A stretch of DNA of 64,000 nucleotides from contig NZ_BAJX01000005.1 in NCBI RefSeq assembly GCF_000613925.1, positions 1 to 64,000 of the forward strand, given 5' to 3'. The notes below the pieces were generated by a model. That model did not search any database and had not been told where the DNA came from. It saw only the letters and a program-made list of their open reading frames with translations. A program made the position numbers and the translations under genes. This document shows, in pieces, positions 8,381 to 18,300 of the stretch; the stretch's first letter is position 1; each line of letters opens with the position of its first letter. This DNA is from Prevotella histicola JCM 15637 = DNF00424. GTDB lineage: Bacteria; Bacteroidota; Bacteroidia; Bacteroidales; Bacteroidaceae.

Positions 8381-8893
8381 ATGCGATTCTTTGGGAATAT
8401 AGAAGCTAAAACTGACGCTAAAGGAAGAGCTTTCTTACCGGCAGTATTCCGCAAGGTTCTCAGTATGTCTGGCGAAGATTCACTAATCCTACGCAAAGAC
8501 ATATTTGAACCATGCCTTGTCCTTTACCCACAATCCGTATGGAACGAACGCATGGATACTCTACGTCAACGATTAAGCCGATGGAACCGCCGCGATCAAA
8601 TGATTTATCGTCAATTTGTTACTGATGTTGAAACGATAACATTAGATGGCAATGGACGCTTTTTGATACCCAAGCGCTACATGAAGATGGCTAACATCGA
8701 GCAACAAATCAGATTTACAGGAATGGATGACTGCATTGAGATTTGGGCAACAGAAAGCGAAGAGCAGCCATTCATGTCTGCAGAAGAATTCAGCAAGGCA
8801 ATGGAAGAAACTATGGGGACAGAAGACTTCTTATTCCCAAACGATCAGTCTTCTGCTACAGAAACATCGAAAAGTAAAGTCGAAAGAGTATGA
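8381..8893 (+). CDS. mraZ: MraZ transcriptional regulator of the dcw cluster
   Basis: At 170 residues it has the two AbrB-like halves of MraZ, each with a DXXXR motif (DAKGR at 12-16, DGNGR at 89-93). MraZ forms a ring and binds direct repeats in its own promoter; such repeats are visible at 8309-8333. It is the first gene of the division cluster. Its stop codon overlaps the rsmH start (ATGA at 8890). The last 25 residues are a low-complexity acidic and serine-rich tail. Confidence 0.95.
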   Translation: MRFFGNIEAKTDAKGRAFLPAVFRKVLSMSGEDSLILRKDIFEPCLVLYPQSVWNERMDTLRQRLSRWNRRDQMIYRQFVTDVETITLDGNGRFLIPKRYMKMANIEQQIRFTGMDDCIEIWATESEEQPFMSAEEFSKAMEETMGTEDFLFPNDQSSATETSKSKVERV

Positions 8894-9833
8894 TCAAGAC
8901 TGCAGAGACATATCATGTACCAGTACTTCTGAATGAAAGTATAGAGGGGCTTAACCTACACGCTGAGGGAATTTATGTTGACGTAACCTTTGGAGGAGGT
9001 GGACACAGTCGTGAAATACTCTCTCGACTCAAAGAAAACAGCCACCTATACAGCTTTGACCAAGATGTAGATGCCGAAGAGAACATCAACAAAATGGGAT
9101 TAGAGCCAGATCAGATTGAGCGATTTACCTTCATTCGTTCAAACTTCCGTTACCTAAAAAACTGGATGAGGTATTACGGAATAGAACAAATTGACGGTCT
9201 TCTTGCAGACCTTGGTGTAAGCAGCCACCATTTCGACGATGAGAGCCGTGGATTCTCTTTCAGATTTGAAGCGCCTCTCGACATGCGGATGAACAAAAGT
9301 GCAAGAATGACTGCAGCTGACATCCTCAATGAATATGAAGAGGGCCAACTGGCAGACATCTTCTATCTATATGGAGAATTAAAGCAATCACGCGTATAGC
9401 TTCCGCCATTGTAAAGACAAGAAGTCAACACCCTCTCCTAACGACAAAGGATCTACTCAGCGCTACGGAGCCGCTCTTCCAACGTGTAAGAGAGAAGAAA
9501 GACATCACAAAAATGTTCCAAGCGCTCCGGATAGAAGTAAATCACGAGATGGATGCCCTACGTGAAATGCTCCTATCAGCAACAGAACTACTCCGCCCTG
9601 GCGGACGCCTATCCGTTATAACCTATCACTCTCTTGAAGATCGCATGGTAAAGAACATCATGAAATCAGGGAATGTAGAAGGTACGATAAAGCAAGATTT
9701 CTTTGGAAGGATTGAGACTCCTTTCCTCATAATAAATAAGAAAGTAATCACTGCAGCAACAGAAGAACAAGAAAGAAATCCACGCAGCCGAAGTGCAAAA
9801 CTAAGAATAGCAGAGAAAAAAACAAATGAATGA
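8890..9833 (+). CDS. rsmH: 16S rRNA m4C1402 methyltransferase RsmH, frameshifted
   Basis: RsmH methylates N4 of C1402 in 16S rRNA using SAM. The first part (8890-9399) shows HVPVLLNESIEGL, the SAM-site TFGGGGHSREIL, DGLLADLGVSSHHFD and GFSFRFEAPLDMRM. It ends early at ELKQSRV. The other frame from 9396 continues IASAIVKTRSQHPL and ends in YHSLEDRMVKN and NPRSRSAKLR, all expected. Adding one C near 9393 (CGCGTA to CGCCGTA) restores ELKQSRRIASAIV and about 314 residues. Overlaps mraZ upstream and ftsL downstream by a few bases, showing tight coupling. The indel is most likely a sequence error. Confidence 0.92.
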
Positions 9834-10473
9834 CGAGAACGACAAGAAGATTTCAGAGGTGACAGTCCAGCCCATTACAGATGAGCAAACAGCCACAAAC
9901 GAGAGCGTGCACGTCATAGAGCCACTCAAACAAACTGAAACTAAAGAAGAAGAGGTGACAGCTTCTATCACGGAAGAAAATACTGTTACTGTGACAAGCG
10001 AGCAAACACTTGCTGAAGAAGCCAAAAGAACTAAAGAAGAGGAGAAAAGAAAAAAAGAAGAAGAAAGATGGGAAGAGGAAGAAGCTGAGGTTAAAATTCT
10101 GAAAGCAGCCATAGCAGAGCAAGCTCGTGAGGATGAACAGCCACAGTCTTCAAACTTTACTTTAAGGAAAATCCTTGGAGGAGACATTCTCTCAGCCCAT
10201 ATCCTACGCAATAACATCTGGTTAATTATTGTCATAGTCGGCTTTATCATTGTATATATATCTAATCGATATAGTGTACAGAAATACCTTCTGGAAATAG
10301 ATAAGCTGAACACAGAACTAGAGGATGCCAAATATCGTGCTTTATCAAGTAGCAGTCAGCTTACGGAGAAGTCGAGAGAGAGCCACATCTTAGAACTCTT
10401 AAAGAATCGTAAGGATAGCGTTCTGAAGATGTCAGACCGCCCACCTTATATAATAAATGTACCCGAGAAGTAA
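9826..10473 (+). CDS. ftsL: FtsL-like divisome protein
   Basis: The position between rsmH and ftsI and the layout fit FtsL: one transmembrane segment (about residues 127-147, NIWLIIVIVGFIIVYIS), then a periplasmic coiled-coil stretch (DKLNTELEDAKYRALSS). FtsL with FtsB and FtsQ activates FtsWI at the septum. Unusual is a cytoplasmic N-terminus of about 120 residues, very rich in Glu and Lys (EEEKRKKEEERWEEEEA), where E. coli FtsL has about 35. The start ATG overlaps the end of rsmH by 8 bases. Sequence identity to FtsL families is weak, so the name rests mainly on synteny and topology. Confidence 0.8.
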   Translation: MNDENDKKISEVTVQPITDEQTATNESVHVIEPLKQTETKEEEVTASITEENTVTVTSEQTLAEEAKRTKEEEKRKKEEERWEEEEAEVKILKAAIAEQAREDEQPQSSNFTLRKILGGDILSAHILRNNIWLIIVIVGFIIVYISNRYSVQKYLLEIDKLNTELEDAKYRALSSSSQLTEKSRESHILELLKNRKDSVLKMSDRPPYIINVPEK

Positions 10474-10476
10474 AAA

Positions 10477-12630
10477 ATGAGCAAATTTAATAACAACAAA
10501 ATAATCCCACGTTATAGTGTCATCGCCATTGTGATGTCACTTATTGCTCTTGCAGTACTGGGTAAGACCATATATACAATGACTGCTAAGAGATCCTACT
10601 GGATGGAAGTAGCCTCATTGCAGAAGAAAGACAGCGTTAAGGTTAAACCAACACGAGGAAACATCCTCAGTTGTGATGGGCAACTCATGGCAAGTTCCTT
10701 ACCAGAGTTTAAGGTCTACATGGATTTTAATGCCTTGAAAGAAGCAGGAAATGACACAGCTTTTGTTGATAGCATTGCATATATTAGCAAAGGTTTAAAC
10801 AATATATTCCCAGAAAAATCAGCATCAGAATTCAAGAAACATCTTATGGAAGGTTTCCATAAGATGAGTAAACATTGGCCCATATGGGATGAACGTATTG
10901 ACTATAATACATTCAAGGAAATACAAAGTCTACCTATATTCCATCTATCGAAATTTAAAAGTGGCTTTCACTGGGATGAATTTAACGCACGCCGACGCCC
11001 GTTTGGCTCTCTTGCGCAACGTACTGTTGGCGATATGTTCGGAGCAAAAGACACAGCTCGGTGCGGCTTAGAATTGTCTTATGATTCCATTCTAAGAGGA
11101 ACTGATGGTATTATTCACCGTCGTAAGGTACGCAATAAGTTCCTGAACATTACTGATACTCCTCCTATAGACGGTGCTGACATCGTTACAACAATAGACG
11201 TTAGCATGCAAGACTTAGCAGAACGAGCTCTGATTGACGAACTTAAAGAAGTTAATGGCAACGTTGGTGTAGCCATTGTCATGGAAGTTGCGACAGGAGA
11301 CGTAAAAGCTATAGTCAACATGGACAAGTGTGAGGACGGAGAATACAGGGAAGTTAAGAATCATGCCGTCAGCGATCTGCTAGAACCTGGATCAGTTTTC
11401 AAAACAGCTTCCATAATGACAATTCTCGATGACGGTCTTGTAGATACCACTTATACAGTTGAAACAGGTGGAGGTGTATGGAATATGTATGGTCGTGACA
11501 TGAAAGACCACAACTGGCGTCGTGGAGGTTATGGAACATTAACTTTACCATGGACATTGAAATACAGTTCCAACGTTGGTGTAAGTCGTATCATTGACCT
11601 ACATTATCATAAAAATCCAGAAAAGTTCATAGAAGGAATCTATAGATTAGGACTTGCAACAGACTTCCACATCCCAATCGCAGGATATTCTCCTGCAAAA
11701 ATCCGCATGCCACACAAGAACAGTCATGGTCAATATGACAACTGGAATGCAACAGCTCTTCCGTGGATGAGTATTGGCTACGAGACACAGGTTCCACCAA
11801 TATCTACACTTACATTTTACAATGCCATTGCAAACGGCGGCAAGATGATGAAGCCAAGATTTGTTAAGCAAATCATCAAAAACGGTGAAGTAGTATATAA
11901 CAATCCTCCACAGGTTATAAAAGAACATATTGCCAAAGAAAGCACTATCAAAGAGATCACTCGTATTTTAACAGAGGTTGTTTCCGAGGGATTGGGTAAG
12001 AAAGCTGGCTCTGACAAGTTCCTTGTAGCAGGAAAAACTGGTACTGCGCAAATGTCAAAAGGAGCTTTAGGATACAAGGCTGGAGGAACAAACTACCTAC
12101 TCAGCTTTGCTGGATTTTTCCCAGCTGATAAGCCAAGGTATAGCTGCATTGTATGTATACAAAAGACAGGACTTCCGGCTTCAGGAGGTGGTATGAGTGG
12201 TGTTGTATTCCATCATATAGCAGAAGGTATCATGGCACAAGACCTGAAGCTAAATGTACAAGATGCAAGAGACAAAGAATCTATTTTGATTCCATCAGCT
12301 AAGACTGGCAACTTACTTGCCACAGACTATGTTCTTAACATGCTTGGTTTTAATGTCATTAATGGATGGGGAGGTGCTTATCCTTTTGGAAATCCAATAT
12401 GGGGGACCATCAACCAAGATGGCAATAAGCTCATTTTTAAAGAAGAAAAAATCAATAGAGTTAACTTAGTCCCAGATGTCAAAGGGATGGGTGCTCGTGA
12501 TGCTGTTTATCTATTGGAGAAACATGGTATTAAAACAATCGTTGTAGGTAGAGGACGTGTGATAGAACAGAGTATTGCCCCAAATGACAAGGTTCAAAAG
12601 GGGATGAAATGTACACTTAGATTAGGGTAA
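10477..12630 (+). CDS. ftsI: Septal peptidoglycan transpeptidase FtsI (PBP3) with PASTA domain
   Basis: A class B penicillin-binding protein of 717 residues. It has an N-terminal membrane anchor (about 13-35) and a pedestal with the sequence RGNILSCDGQLMA. The transpeptidase domain has all three catalytic motifs: SVFK at 306-309 (Ser306 nucleophile), SSN at 364-366 and KTG at 520-522. The last 60 residues (NLVPDVKGMGARDAVYLLE) form a PASTA repeat, as in Bacteroidetes FtsI. It cross-links septal peptidoglycan with FtsW in the periplasm. It starts 3 bases after ftsL. Intact. Confidence 0.95.
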   Translation: MSKFNNNKIIPRYSVIAIVMSLIALAVLGKTIYTMTAKRSYWMEVASLQKKDSVKVKPTRGNILSCDGQLMASSLPEFKVYMDFNALKEAGNDTAFVDSIAYISKGLNNIFPEKSASEFKKHLMEGFHKMSKHWPIWDERIDYNTFKEIQSLPIFHLSKFKSGFHWDEFNARRRPFGSLAQRTVGDMFGAKDTARCGLELSYDSILRGTDGIIHRRKVRNKFLNITDTPPIDGADIVTTIDVSMQDLAERALIDELKEVNGNVGVAIVMEVATGDVKAIVNMDKCEDGEYREVKNHAVSDLLEPGSVFKTASIMTILDDGLVDTTYTVETGGGVWNMYGRDMKDHNWRRGGYGTLTLPWTLKYSSNVGVSRIIDLHYHKNPEKFIEGIYRLGLATDFHIPIAGYSPAKIRMPHKNSHGQYDNWNATALPWMSIGYETQVPPISTLTFYNAIANGGKMMKPRFVKQIIKNGEVVYNNPPQVIKEHIAKESTIKEITRILTEVVSEGLGKKAGSDKFLVAGKTGTAQMSKGALGYKAGGTNYLLSFAGFFPADKPRYSCIVCIQKTGLPASGGGMSGVVFHHIAEGIMAQDLKLNVQDARDKESILIPSAKTGNLLATDYVLNMLGFNVINGWGGAYPFGNPIWGTINQDGNKLIFKEEKINRVNLVPDVKGMGARDAVYLLEKHGIKTIVVGRGRVIEQSIAPNDKVQKGMKCTLRLG

Positions 12631-12682
12631 ATACTCCTAAATATAGAAAAACTAACAAGACGAAATAGAAAAAAATAAGAAT

Positions 12683-14141
12683 ATGAAGTTAAGTGAATTA
12701 CTTAAAAATGTCAAACCTATTGCCGTTCATGGTGATATTGACATTGATATTAAGGGTGTAAACATTGATAGCCGCAAGATTGAGAATGGACACTTGTTCA
12801 TTGCAATGAAAGGAACACAAGTTGACGGGCACAAGTTTATCGACAAGGCTATTGCCCTTGGTGCTACAGCTATCTTGTTAGAAGATATGCCTGAAACTTT
12901 AGAAGACAAAGTCACCTATGTGCAAGTAAAGTCTACAGAAGAAGATGCTGGAAAAGTAGCAACATTGTTTTATGGAGATCCATCAAAGAAACTTAAACTC
13001 GTTGGAGTCACAGGGACAAATGGAAAAACAACCATTGCCACCTTATTATATGAGATGTTTCGTGAATTTGGATATAAGGTAGGACTACTTTCCACCGTCT
13101 GCAACTACATTGATGACAAGGCTATTCCTGCAGACCATACGACACCAGACCCTATAGAACTTAACCGCCTATTGGGAGACATGGTTGCTGAAGGATGTGA
13201 ATATGCCTTTATGGAATGCTCAAGCCATGCTATCCATCAACGTCGAATAAGTGGCTTAGACTTCACTGGAGCAATCTTTACCAATCTCACACGCGACCAT
13301 CTAGACTACCACAAGACATTCGAAAACTATCGTAATGCCAAGAAGATGTTTTTCGATGATTTATCGAAGAATGCATTTGCCATCACCAACGCTGATGATA
13401 AGAATGGAATGATAATGGTTCAAAACACCAAAGCGACGATTAAAACATATTCCATCAAACGTATGGCAGATTTCCGTGCAAAGATATTGGAATGCCATTT
13501 CGAAGGCATGTATCTTGAGATAGATGGGAAAGAAGTTGGGGTACAATTTATTGGTAAATTTAATGTTAGCAATCTCTTAGCTGTATATGGTGCAGCTGTA
13601 ATGTTAGGGAAAAAACCAGAAGACATCCTTGTTGCACTCAGTACTCTGAAAAGTGTTAACGGGCGATTAGAACCAATTCAATCTCCTGAAGGTTATACTG
13701 CAATTGTAGATTATGCACATACTCCTGATGCACTTGAGAATGTTCTGGCCGCAATTCACGAAGTACTTGATACTAAGGGTGGGCACATCATTACGGTATG
13801 TGGTGCTGGTGGGCATCGAGATAAAGGAAAACGTCCATTAATGGCACAGGAAGCTGTTAAACAGAGTGACACTGTAATTCTAACAAGTGATAACCCACGA
13901 GACGAAGATCCACAAGCTATCATTAATGATATGCTTGCTGGACTTGATACTAAACAGAAGAAAAAAAGTCCTAAATATTGTCGACCGTAAGGAAGCTATC
14001 CGTACTGCTGCAATGATGGCTAAAAAGGGAGATGTCATCTTAGTTGCAGGGAAAGGACACGAGAATTATCAAGAAATAAACGGTGTAAAGCACCACTTTG
14101 ATGACCATGAGGTTATTCGAGAGATCTTTGGAATTAAGTAG
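12683..14141 (+). CDS. murE: UDP-MurNAc-tripeptide synthetase MurE, frameshifted
   Basis: MurE adds the third amino acid to UDP-MurNAc-L-Ala-D-Glu in the cytoplasm. Visible are the ATP loop GTNGKTT (111-117), [12 protein letters not shown], and DNPR (403-406), the motif that marks specificity for meso-diaminopimelate. The first frame stops at 13990 after an aberrant [10 protein letters not shown]; the correct C-terminus [17 protein letters not shown] to [16 protein letters not shown] is in the next frame to 14141. A run of seven A at 13961-13967 holds one base too many; six would give a normal protein of about 485 residues. Homopolymer miscount is the likely cause. Confidence 0.93.
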
Positions 14142-14253
14142 ATAGACTATATTACAGTACCTACTATTAAATAGGAATAAAGGATTTGTATTTATAATTA
14201 GTAAGGTATGATAATTCCAGAATAAGAAAGTAAAAACTAAAGATAAAGAATAA

Positions 14254-15525
14254 ATGCTATATTATATTTTCCGTTGGCTTGACCAGTTTGGCATTAGCGG
14301 TTCTCACCTCTGGGGATATATCAGTTTCCGTGCAATCTTAGCAATGATCTTAGCATTGGTTATTTCTGCATGGTTTGGTGAACGATTTATCAAATACCTC
14401 AAGAGTAAGCAAATAACTGAGACGCAACGTGATGCAAATATTGATCCTTTTGGTGTAAAAAAGATTGGAGTACCTTCAATGGGAGGTATTATCATTATAG
14501 TAGCATTGCTTGTTCCAGTCATGCTACTTGGAAGATTACGTAATGTATACCTTTTACTTATGATTGTTACAACGATTTGGTTAGGATTTCTTGGAGGGAT
14601 GGATGACTTTATCAAAATCTTTAAACATGACAAGGAAGGGCTAAAGGGGAAATACAAAATTATTGGACAAGTAACAATAGGTCTCATCGTTGGGCTTGTC
14701 TTATGGGCTTCACCAGATGTCAAATCCAATTTGAATCTTGAAGTTGCAAACCAGAACGGAAAAGAAATTGTCATTAAACATGAGGCAAAGGCTGAAAAAA
14801 CACTCAAGACTACAATCCCATTTGTAAAGAATCACAACTTAGATTATTCTGAGATAGTAGGCTTCTTAGGAAAATATAAAACTGCAGGAGGTTGGATACT
14901 ATTCGTAATCATGACGATCTTTGTTGTAACTGCAGTCTCAAACGGAGCCAATTTAAATGATGGCATGGACGGTATGTGTGCAGGAAACTCTGCCGTTATT
15001 GGAGTTGTGCTTGGCATTTTAGCATATGTTAGTAGCCACATTCAATTCGCAGCTTATCTAAATATAATGTATATTCCTGGCTCGGAAGAGTTAGTAGTAT
15101 TCTTCATGGCTTTTATTGGTGCTCTAATAGGTTTCCTTTGGTACAATGCGTATCCTGCACAGGTATTCATGGGAGATACTGGAAGCCTCACAATCGGTGG
15201 AATCATTGCTGTCGGTGCTATTATTATCCATAAAGAATTATTATTACCTATCCTTTGTGGCATCTTCTTCGTAGAAAGCTTAAGTGTAATAATACAAGTA
15301 TGGTACTATAAGTTAGGTAAGAGGAAAGGCATCAAACAACGTATCTTCAAACGTACGCCAATCCATGATAACTTCCGCACACAGGATAGTCAGCTAGACC
15401 CTGAGTGTAAATACTTAGTAAAAGTACCACATGGAGCTGTACATGAAAGCAAGATTACTATACGCTTTGTTATCATCACCATCATACTTGCTGCACTTAC
15501 TATCATTACATTGAAAATAAGATAA
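14254..15525 (+). CDS. mraY: Phospho-MurNAc-pentapeptide transferase MraY
   Basis: MraY makes lipid I from UDP-MurNAc-pentapeptide and undecaprenyl phosphate in the inner membrane. The 423-residue protein has about ten hydrophobic segments and the family motifs PSMGG, LGGMDDFIKI (Asp pair), NDGMDGMCAG and MGDTGSL. The loop between residues about 155 and 200 is long and charged, as usual for Bacteroidetes MraY. A 112-base gap separates it from murE. Intact. Confidence 0.96.
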   Translation: MLYYIFRWLDQFGISGSHLWGYISFRAILAMILALVISAWFGERFIKYLKSKQITETQRDANIDPFGVKKIGVPSMGGIIIIVALLVPVMLLGRLRNVYLLLMIVTTIWLGFLGGMDDFIKIFKHDKEGLKGKYKIIGQVTIGLIVGLVLWASPDVKSNLNLEVANQNGKEIVIKHEAKAEKTLKTTIPFVKNHNLDYSEIVGFLGKYKTAGGWILFVIMTIFVVTAVSNGANLNDGMDGMCAGNSAVIGVVLGILAYVSSHIQFAAYLNIMYIPGSEELVVFFMAFIGALIGFLWYNAYPAQVFMGDTGSLTIGGIIAVGAIIIHKELLLPILCGIFFVESLSVIIQVWYYKLGKRKGIKQRIFKRTPIHDNFRTQDSQLDPECKYLVKVPHGAVHESKITIRFVIITIILAALTIITLKIR

Positions 15526-15557
15526 AGACACGTCATAATAGAGGAAAAGGAAGAGAT

Positions 15558-16889
15558 ATGAAAAGAATCGTAATACTTGGTGCTGGGGAAAGTGGTGCAG
15601 GAGCTGCTGTACTGGCAAAGAAAGAAGGCTTTGATGTATTTGTATCAGATATGTCGAACATTAAAGAAAAATACAAGCAACTACTTGACCAGCACGGAAT
15701 AGAATGGGAAGAAGGACAGCATACTGCAGAAAAGATTCTGAATGCTGATGAGATTATTAAAAGTCCAGGGATTCCTAAAGAAGCACCCATGGTACAGAAA
15801 CTTATTGCACAAGGTACTCATATTATAAGTGAAATTGAATTTGCGGGTCGGTACACAAACTCTAAGATGATTTGTATTACTGGTAGTAACGGTAAGACAA
15901 CCACAACCAGTCTCATCTACCACATATTCAAGAACGCAGGCTATGATGTTGGATTAGCAGGCAACATAGGCAATAGTCTTGCATTACAAGTTGCAGAATC
16001 TCCACATGCTTACTATATCATAGAGCTAAGTAGCTTCCAGCTTGATAACATGTATGACTTCCGCGCAAACATAGCAATATTGCTTAATATAACCCCAGAT
16101 CATCTGGATCGTTATGATTATAAGTTCGAAAACTATGCTGATGCAAAGATGCGTATCATCCAAAACCAGACAAAAGAGGATAGCTTTATTTACTGGAACG
16201 ACGATCCTGTTATCAGAAAAGAACTAGAAAAATTTGATGTCCATGCTGTCTGTTATCCATTTTCCGAGTTGAAAGAGAAGGGGAGCATCGGTTACATAGA
16301 AGAAGGCCAATACACTATTGAGCAACCTGAACCTTTTAATATGGAGCAGGAAGATCTTTCTCTTACAGGCAAGCATAATATATATAACTCCTTAGCAGCT
16401 GGTATTGCATCAGACATCAGCGGTATAAAGAAAGAGAATATCCGTAAGAGTCTTAGTGATTTCCCCGGTGTTGAACATCGATTAGAGAAAGTATGCAAGG
16501 TTGCAGGAGTACAATATATTAATGACTCTAAAGCAACTAACGTTGACGCATGTTGGTATGCATTAGAAAGTATGCGAACCCCAACTATTCTTATTCTTGG
16601 CGGAAAAGACAAGGGGAATGACTATAATGCAATAAAAGACCTCGTTAAAAAGAAATGTGTCGGACTAGTTTATCTTGGCGCAGACAACAAGAAGCTACAT
16701 GAAAACTTCGATACACTAGGTATTCCTGTACGCGACACTCACTCTATGAAGGATTGTGTTGCAGCATGTGCAGAAATGGCTAAACCAGGAGATACCGTAC
16801 TATTGAGTCCCTGCTGTGCCAGCTTTGATTTATTTAAGAACATGGAAGACCGAGGTGAACAATTTAAATCACTTGTCCGTGCATTATAA
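15558..16889 (+). CDS. murD: UDP-MurNAc-L-alanine:D-glutamate ligase MurD
   Basis: At 443 residues it has a normal MurD length. It begins with a Rossmann-like MKRIVILGAGESGAG for UDP-substrate binding, has the ATP loop GSNGKTT at 109-115, ELSSFQLD, and the late motifs YINDSKATN and LSPCCASFD. It adds D-glutamate to UDP-MurNAc-L-Ala in the cytoplasm. It lies 32 bases after mraY in the same operon. Intact. Confidence 0.96.
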   Translation: MKRIVILGAGESGAGAAVLAKKEGFDVFVSDMSNIKEKYKQLLDQHGIEWEEGQHTAEKILNADEIIKSPGIPKEAPMVQKLIAQGTHIISEIEFAGRYTNSKMICITGSNGKTTTTSLIYHIFKNAGYDVGLAGNIGNSLALQVAESPHAYYIIELSSFQLDNMYDFRANIAILLNITPDHLDRYDYKFENYADAKMRIIQNQTKEDSFIYWNDDPVIRKELEKFDVHAVCYPFSELKEKGSIGYIEEGQYTIEQPEPFNMEQEDLSLTGKHNIYNSLAAGIASDISGIKKENIRKSLSDFPGVEHRLEKVCKVAGVQYINDSKATNVDACWYALESMRTPTILILGGKDKGNDYNAIKDLVKKKCVGLVYLGADNKKLHENFDTLGIPVRDTHSMKDCVAACAEMAKPGDTVLLSPCCASFDLFKNMEDRGEQFKSLVRAL

Positions 16890-16928
16890 AACAAGGCAGA
16901 CCCAACAAGGCAAATAAAGAGAAAAAGA

Positions 16929-18215
16929 ATGAATAATAAATCTCTCAGTAACCTTTTTAAAGGGGATAAAGTCATATGGATGGTTTTCTTTCTCCTATGT
17001 ATGATTAGTATAACTGAAGTTTATTCAGCTTCCAGTTCTTTGTCATACAAAGGAGGAAACTATTGGAGTCCTATCATTTATCACTGCTCTATTCTTGCAG
17101 TGGGGACTGCTATGATGGTTGTAGTCCTTAATATCAAATGTAGATATTTCAAACTTATTACCCCAGTCTTACTTGCAGTATCTTTCCTCATGCTACTATG
17201 GGTTCTTATCGCAGGGCAGACAACAAACGGAGCAAACCGCTGGATTAGCTTTGCTGGAATACAATTCCAACCTTCCGAAATAGCAAAAGGAGCTTTAGTC
17301 CTCGCTATCGCCCAAATCCTTAGTGCAATGCAAACTGATCATGGGGCAGACCGCAAGGCCTTTAAATATATATTAGCTATCTCTGGAATCTTCATTCTGC
17401 TTATTGTGTTTGAAAACCTTTCTACAGCAATGCTTATATCCTTGACTGTGGTATTAATGATGTTCGTAGGACGTGTACCACTCAATCAGATCGGACGACT
17501 ATTAGGTGTAGCTGCATTAGGAATTATTTTCATTGTCTCAATGGTAATGATTGTTGGTGATGACAAAAAAGCTGAGGATGAAATATCACCCAAGCAAAAT
17601 CTTACGGAACAAACTTCTGTAGAACCAAAAGAAGAAGCACCTGGACTCTTTGATAAGGTTCTACACCGCGCTGACACATGGAAAGCACGAATCAAAAAAT
17701 TCCTTAGCAATGACTATGTCGCACCGAAGGACTATGATTTGGATAAAGATGCACAAGTTGCACATGCCAATATAGCAATAGCTTCTTCCAATGTTGTAGG
17801 AAAAGGACCAGGGAATTCCAATGAGCGAGACTTCCTTTCCCAAGCCTTCTCCGACTTCATCTATGCAATCATAATAGAAGAGATGGGAATAGAGGGTGCT
17901 GCTATCGTTGCTTTCCTTTATATTATACTCCTGTTCAGGACAGGAATAATAGCCAATAGATGTGAGAATTCTTTTCCTGCTTTTTTAGCTATGGGGATCG
18001 CCTTCTTACTTGTGACACAGGCTTTATTCAATATGTTAGTAGCTGTAGGACTTGCACCTGTCACAGGTCAACCTCTACCTCTTATTAGTAAAGGTGGAAC
18101 TTCCACAATTATCAACTGCGTATATATCGGTGTGATATTAAGCATAAGTCGTTCTGCAAAAAAGAAAAAGACAGACAAAACATCTCCTATAGAAACTTCA
18201 GGTGTAATAGCTTAA
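16929..18215 (+). CDS. ftsW: Septal peptidoglycan glycosyltransferase FtsW (SEDS)
   Basis: A SEDS-family polytopic membrane protein (428 residues, about ten TM segments) that polymerises lipid II at the septum with FtsI. Motifs seen: GANRWISFAGIQFQPSE, KGPGNSNERDFLSQAFSDF in the large periplasmic loop, and TGQPLPLISKGGTS near the end. The periplasmic loop before this motif carries about 70 extra charged residues (205-275, including EQTSVEPKEEAPG). Located 39 bases after murD. Intact. Confidence 0.95.
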   Translation: MNNKSLSNLFKGDKVIWMVFFLLCMISITEVYSASSSLSYKGGNYWSPIIYHCSILAVGTAMMVVVLNIKCRYFKLITPVLLAVSFLMLLWVLIAGQTTNGANRWISFAGIQFQPSEIAKGALVLAIAQILSAMQTDHGADRKAFKYILAISGIFILLIVFENLSTAMLISLTVVLMMFVGRVPLNQIGRLLGVAALGIIFIVSMVMIVGDDKKAEDEISPKQNLTEQTSVEPKEEAPGLFDKVLHRADTWKARIKKFLSNDYVAPKDYDLDKDAQVAHANIAIASSNVVGKGPGNSNERDFLSQAFSDFIYAIIIEEMGIEGAAIVAFLYIILLFRTGIIANRCENSFPAFLAMGIAFLLVTQALFNMLVAVGLAPVTGQPLPLISKGGTSTIINCVYIGVILSISRSAKKKKTDKTSPIETSGVIA

Positions 18216-18270
18216 GTCCTATATAATTATAAAAATAAACTTAAAGTAGCAAGAAGACGAAATTTTTGAT

Positions 18271-18278
18271 TACCTTTG
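18271..18278 (+). promoter_or_regulatory. Possible internal promoter before murG
   Basis: TACCTTTG is a full -7 match, 22 bases before the murG ATG, inside an 85-base gap that is larger than most in the cluster. The -33 position reads TAGC, which is poor. It may give extra expression of murG to ftsZ. Confidence 0.45.
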
Positions 18279-18300
18279 TAAGTTAGTAAACAAGAAACAA

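Noticed and set aside
9801..10331. 176-residue minus-strand ORF opposite ftsL
   Set aside because: Ser/Phe-rich translation of the antisense of a Glu/Lys-rich region.
13955..13975. Programmed frameshift in murE at the A7 run
   Set aside because: No reason for murE to need one, and seven other genes show ordinary indels; homopolymer miscount explains it better.
14304..14807. 167-residue minus-strand ORF opposite mraY
   Set aside because: Antisense shadow without start context or homologue.
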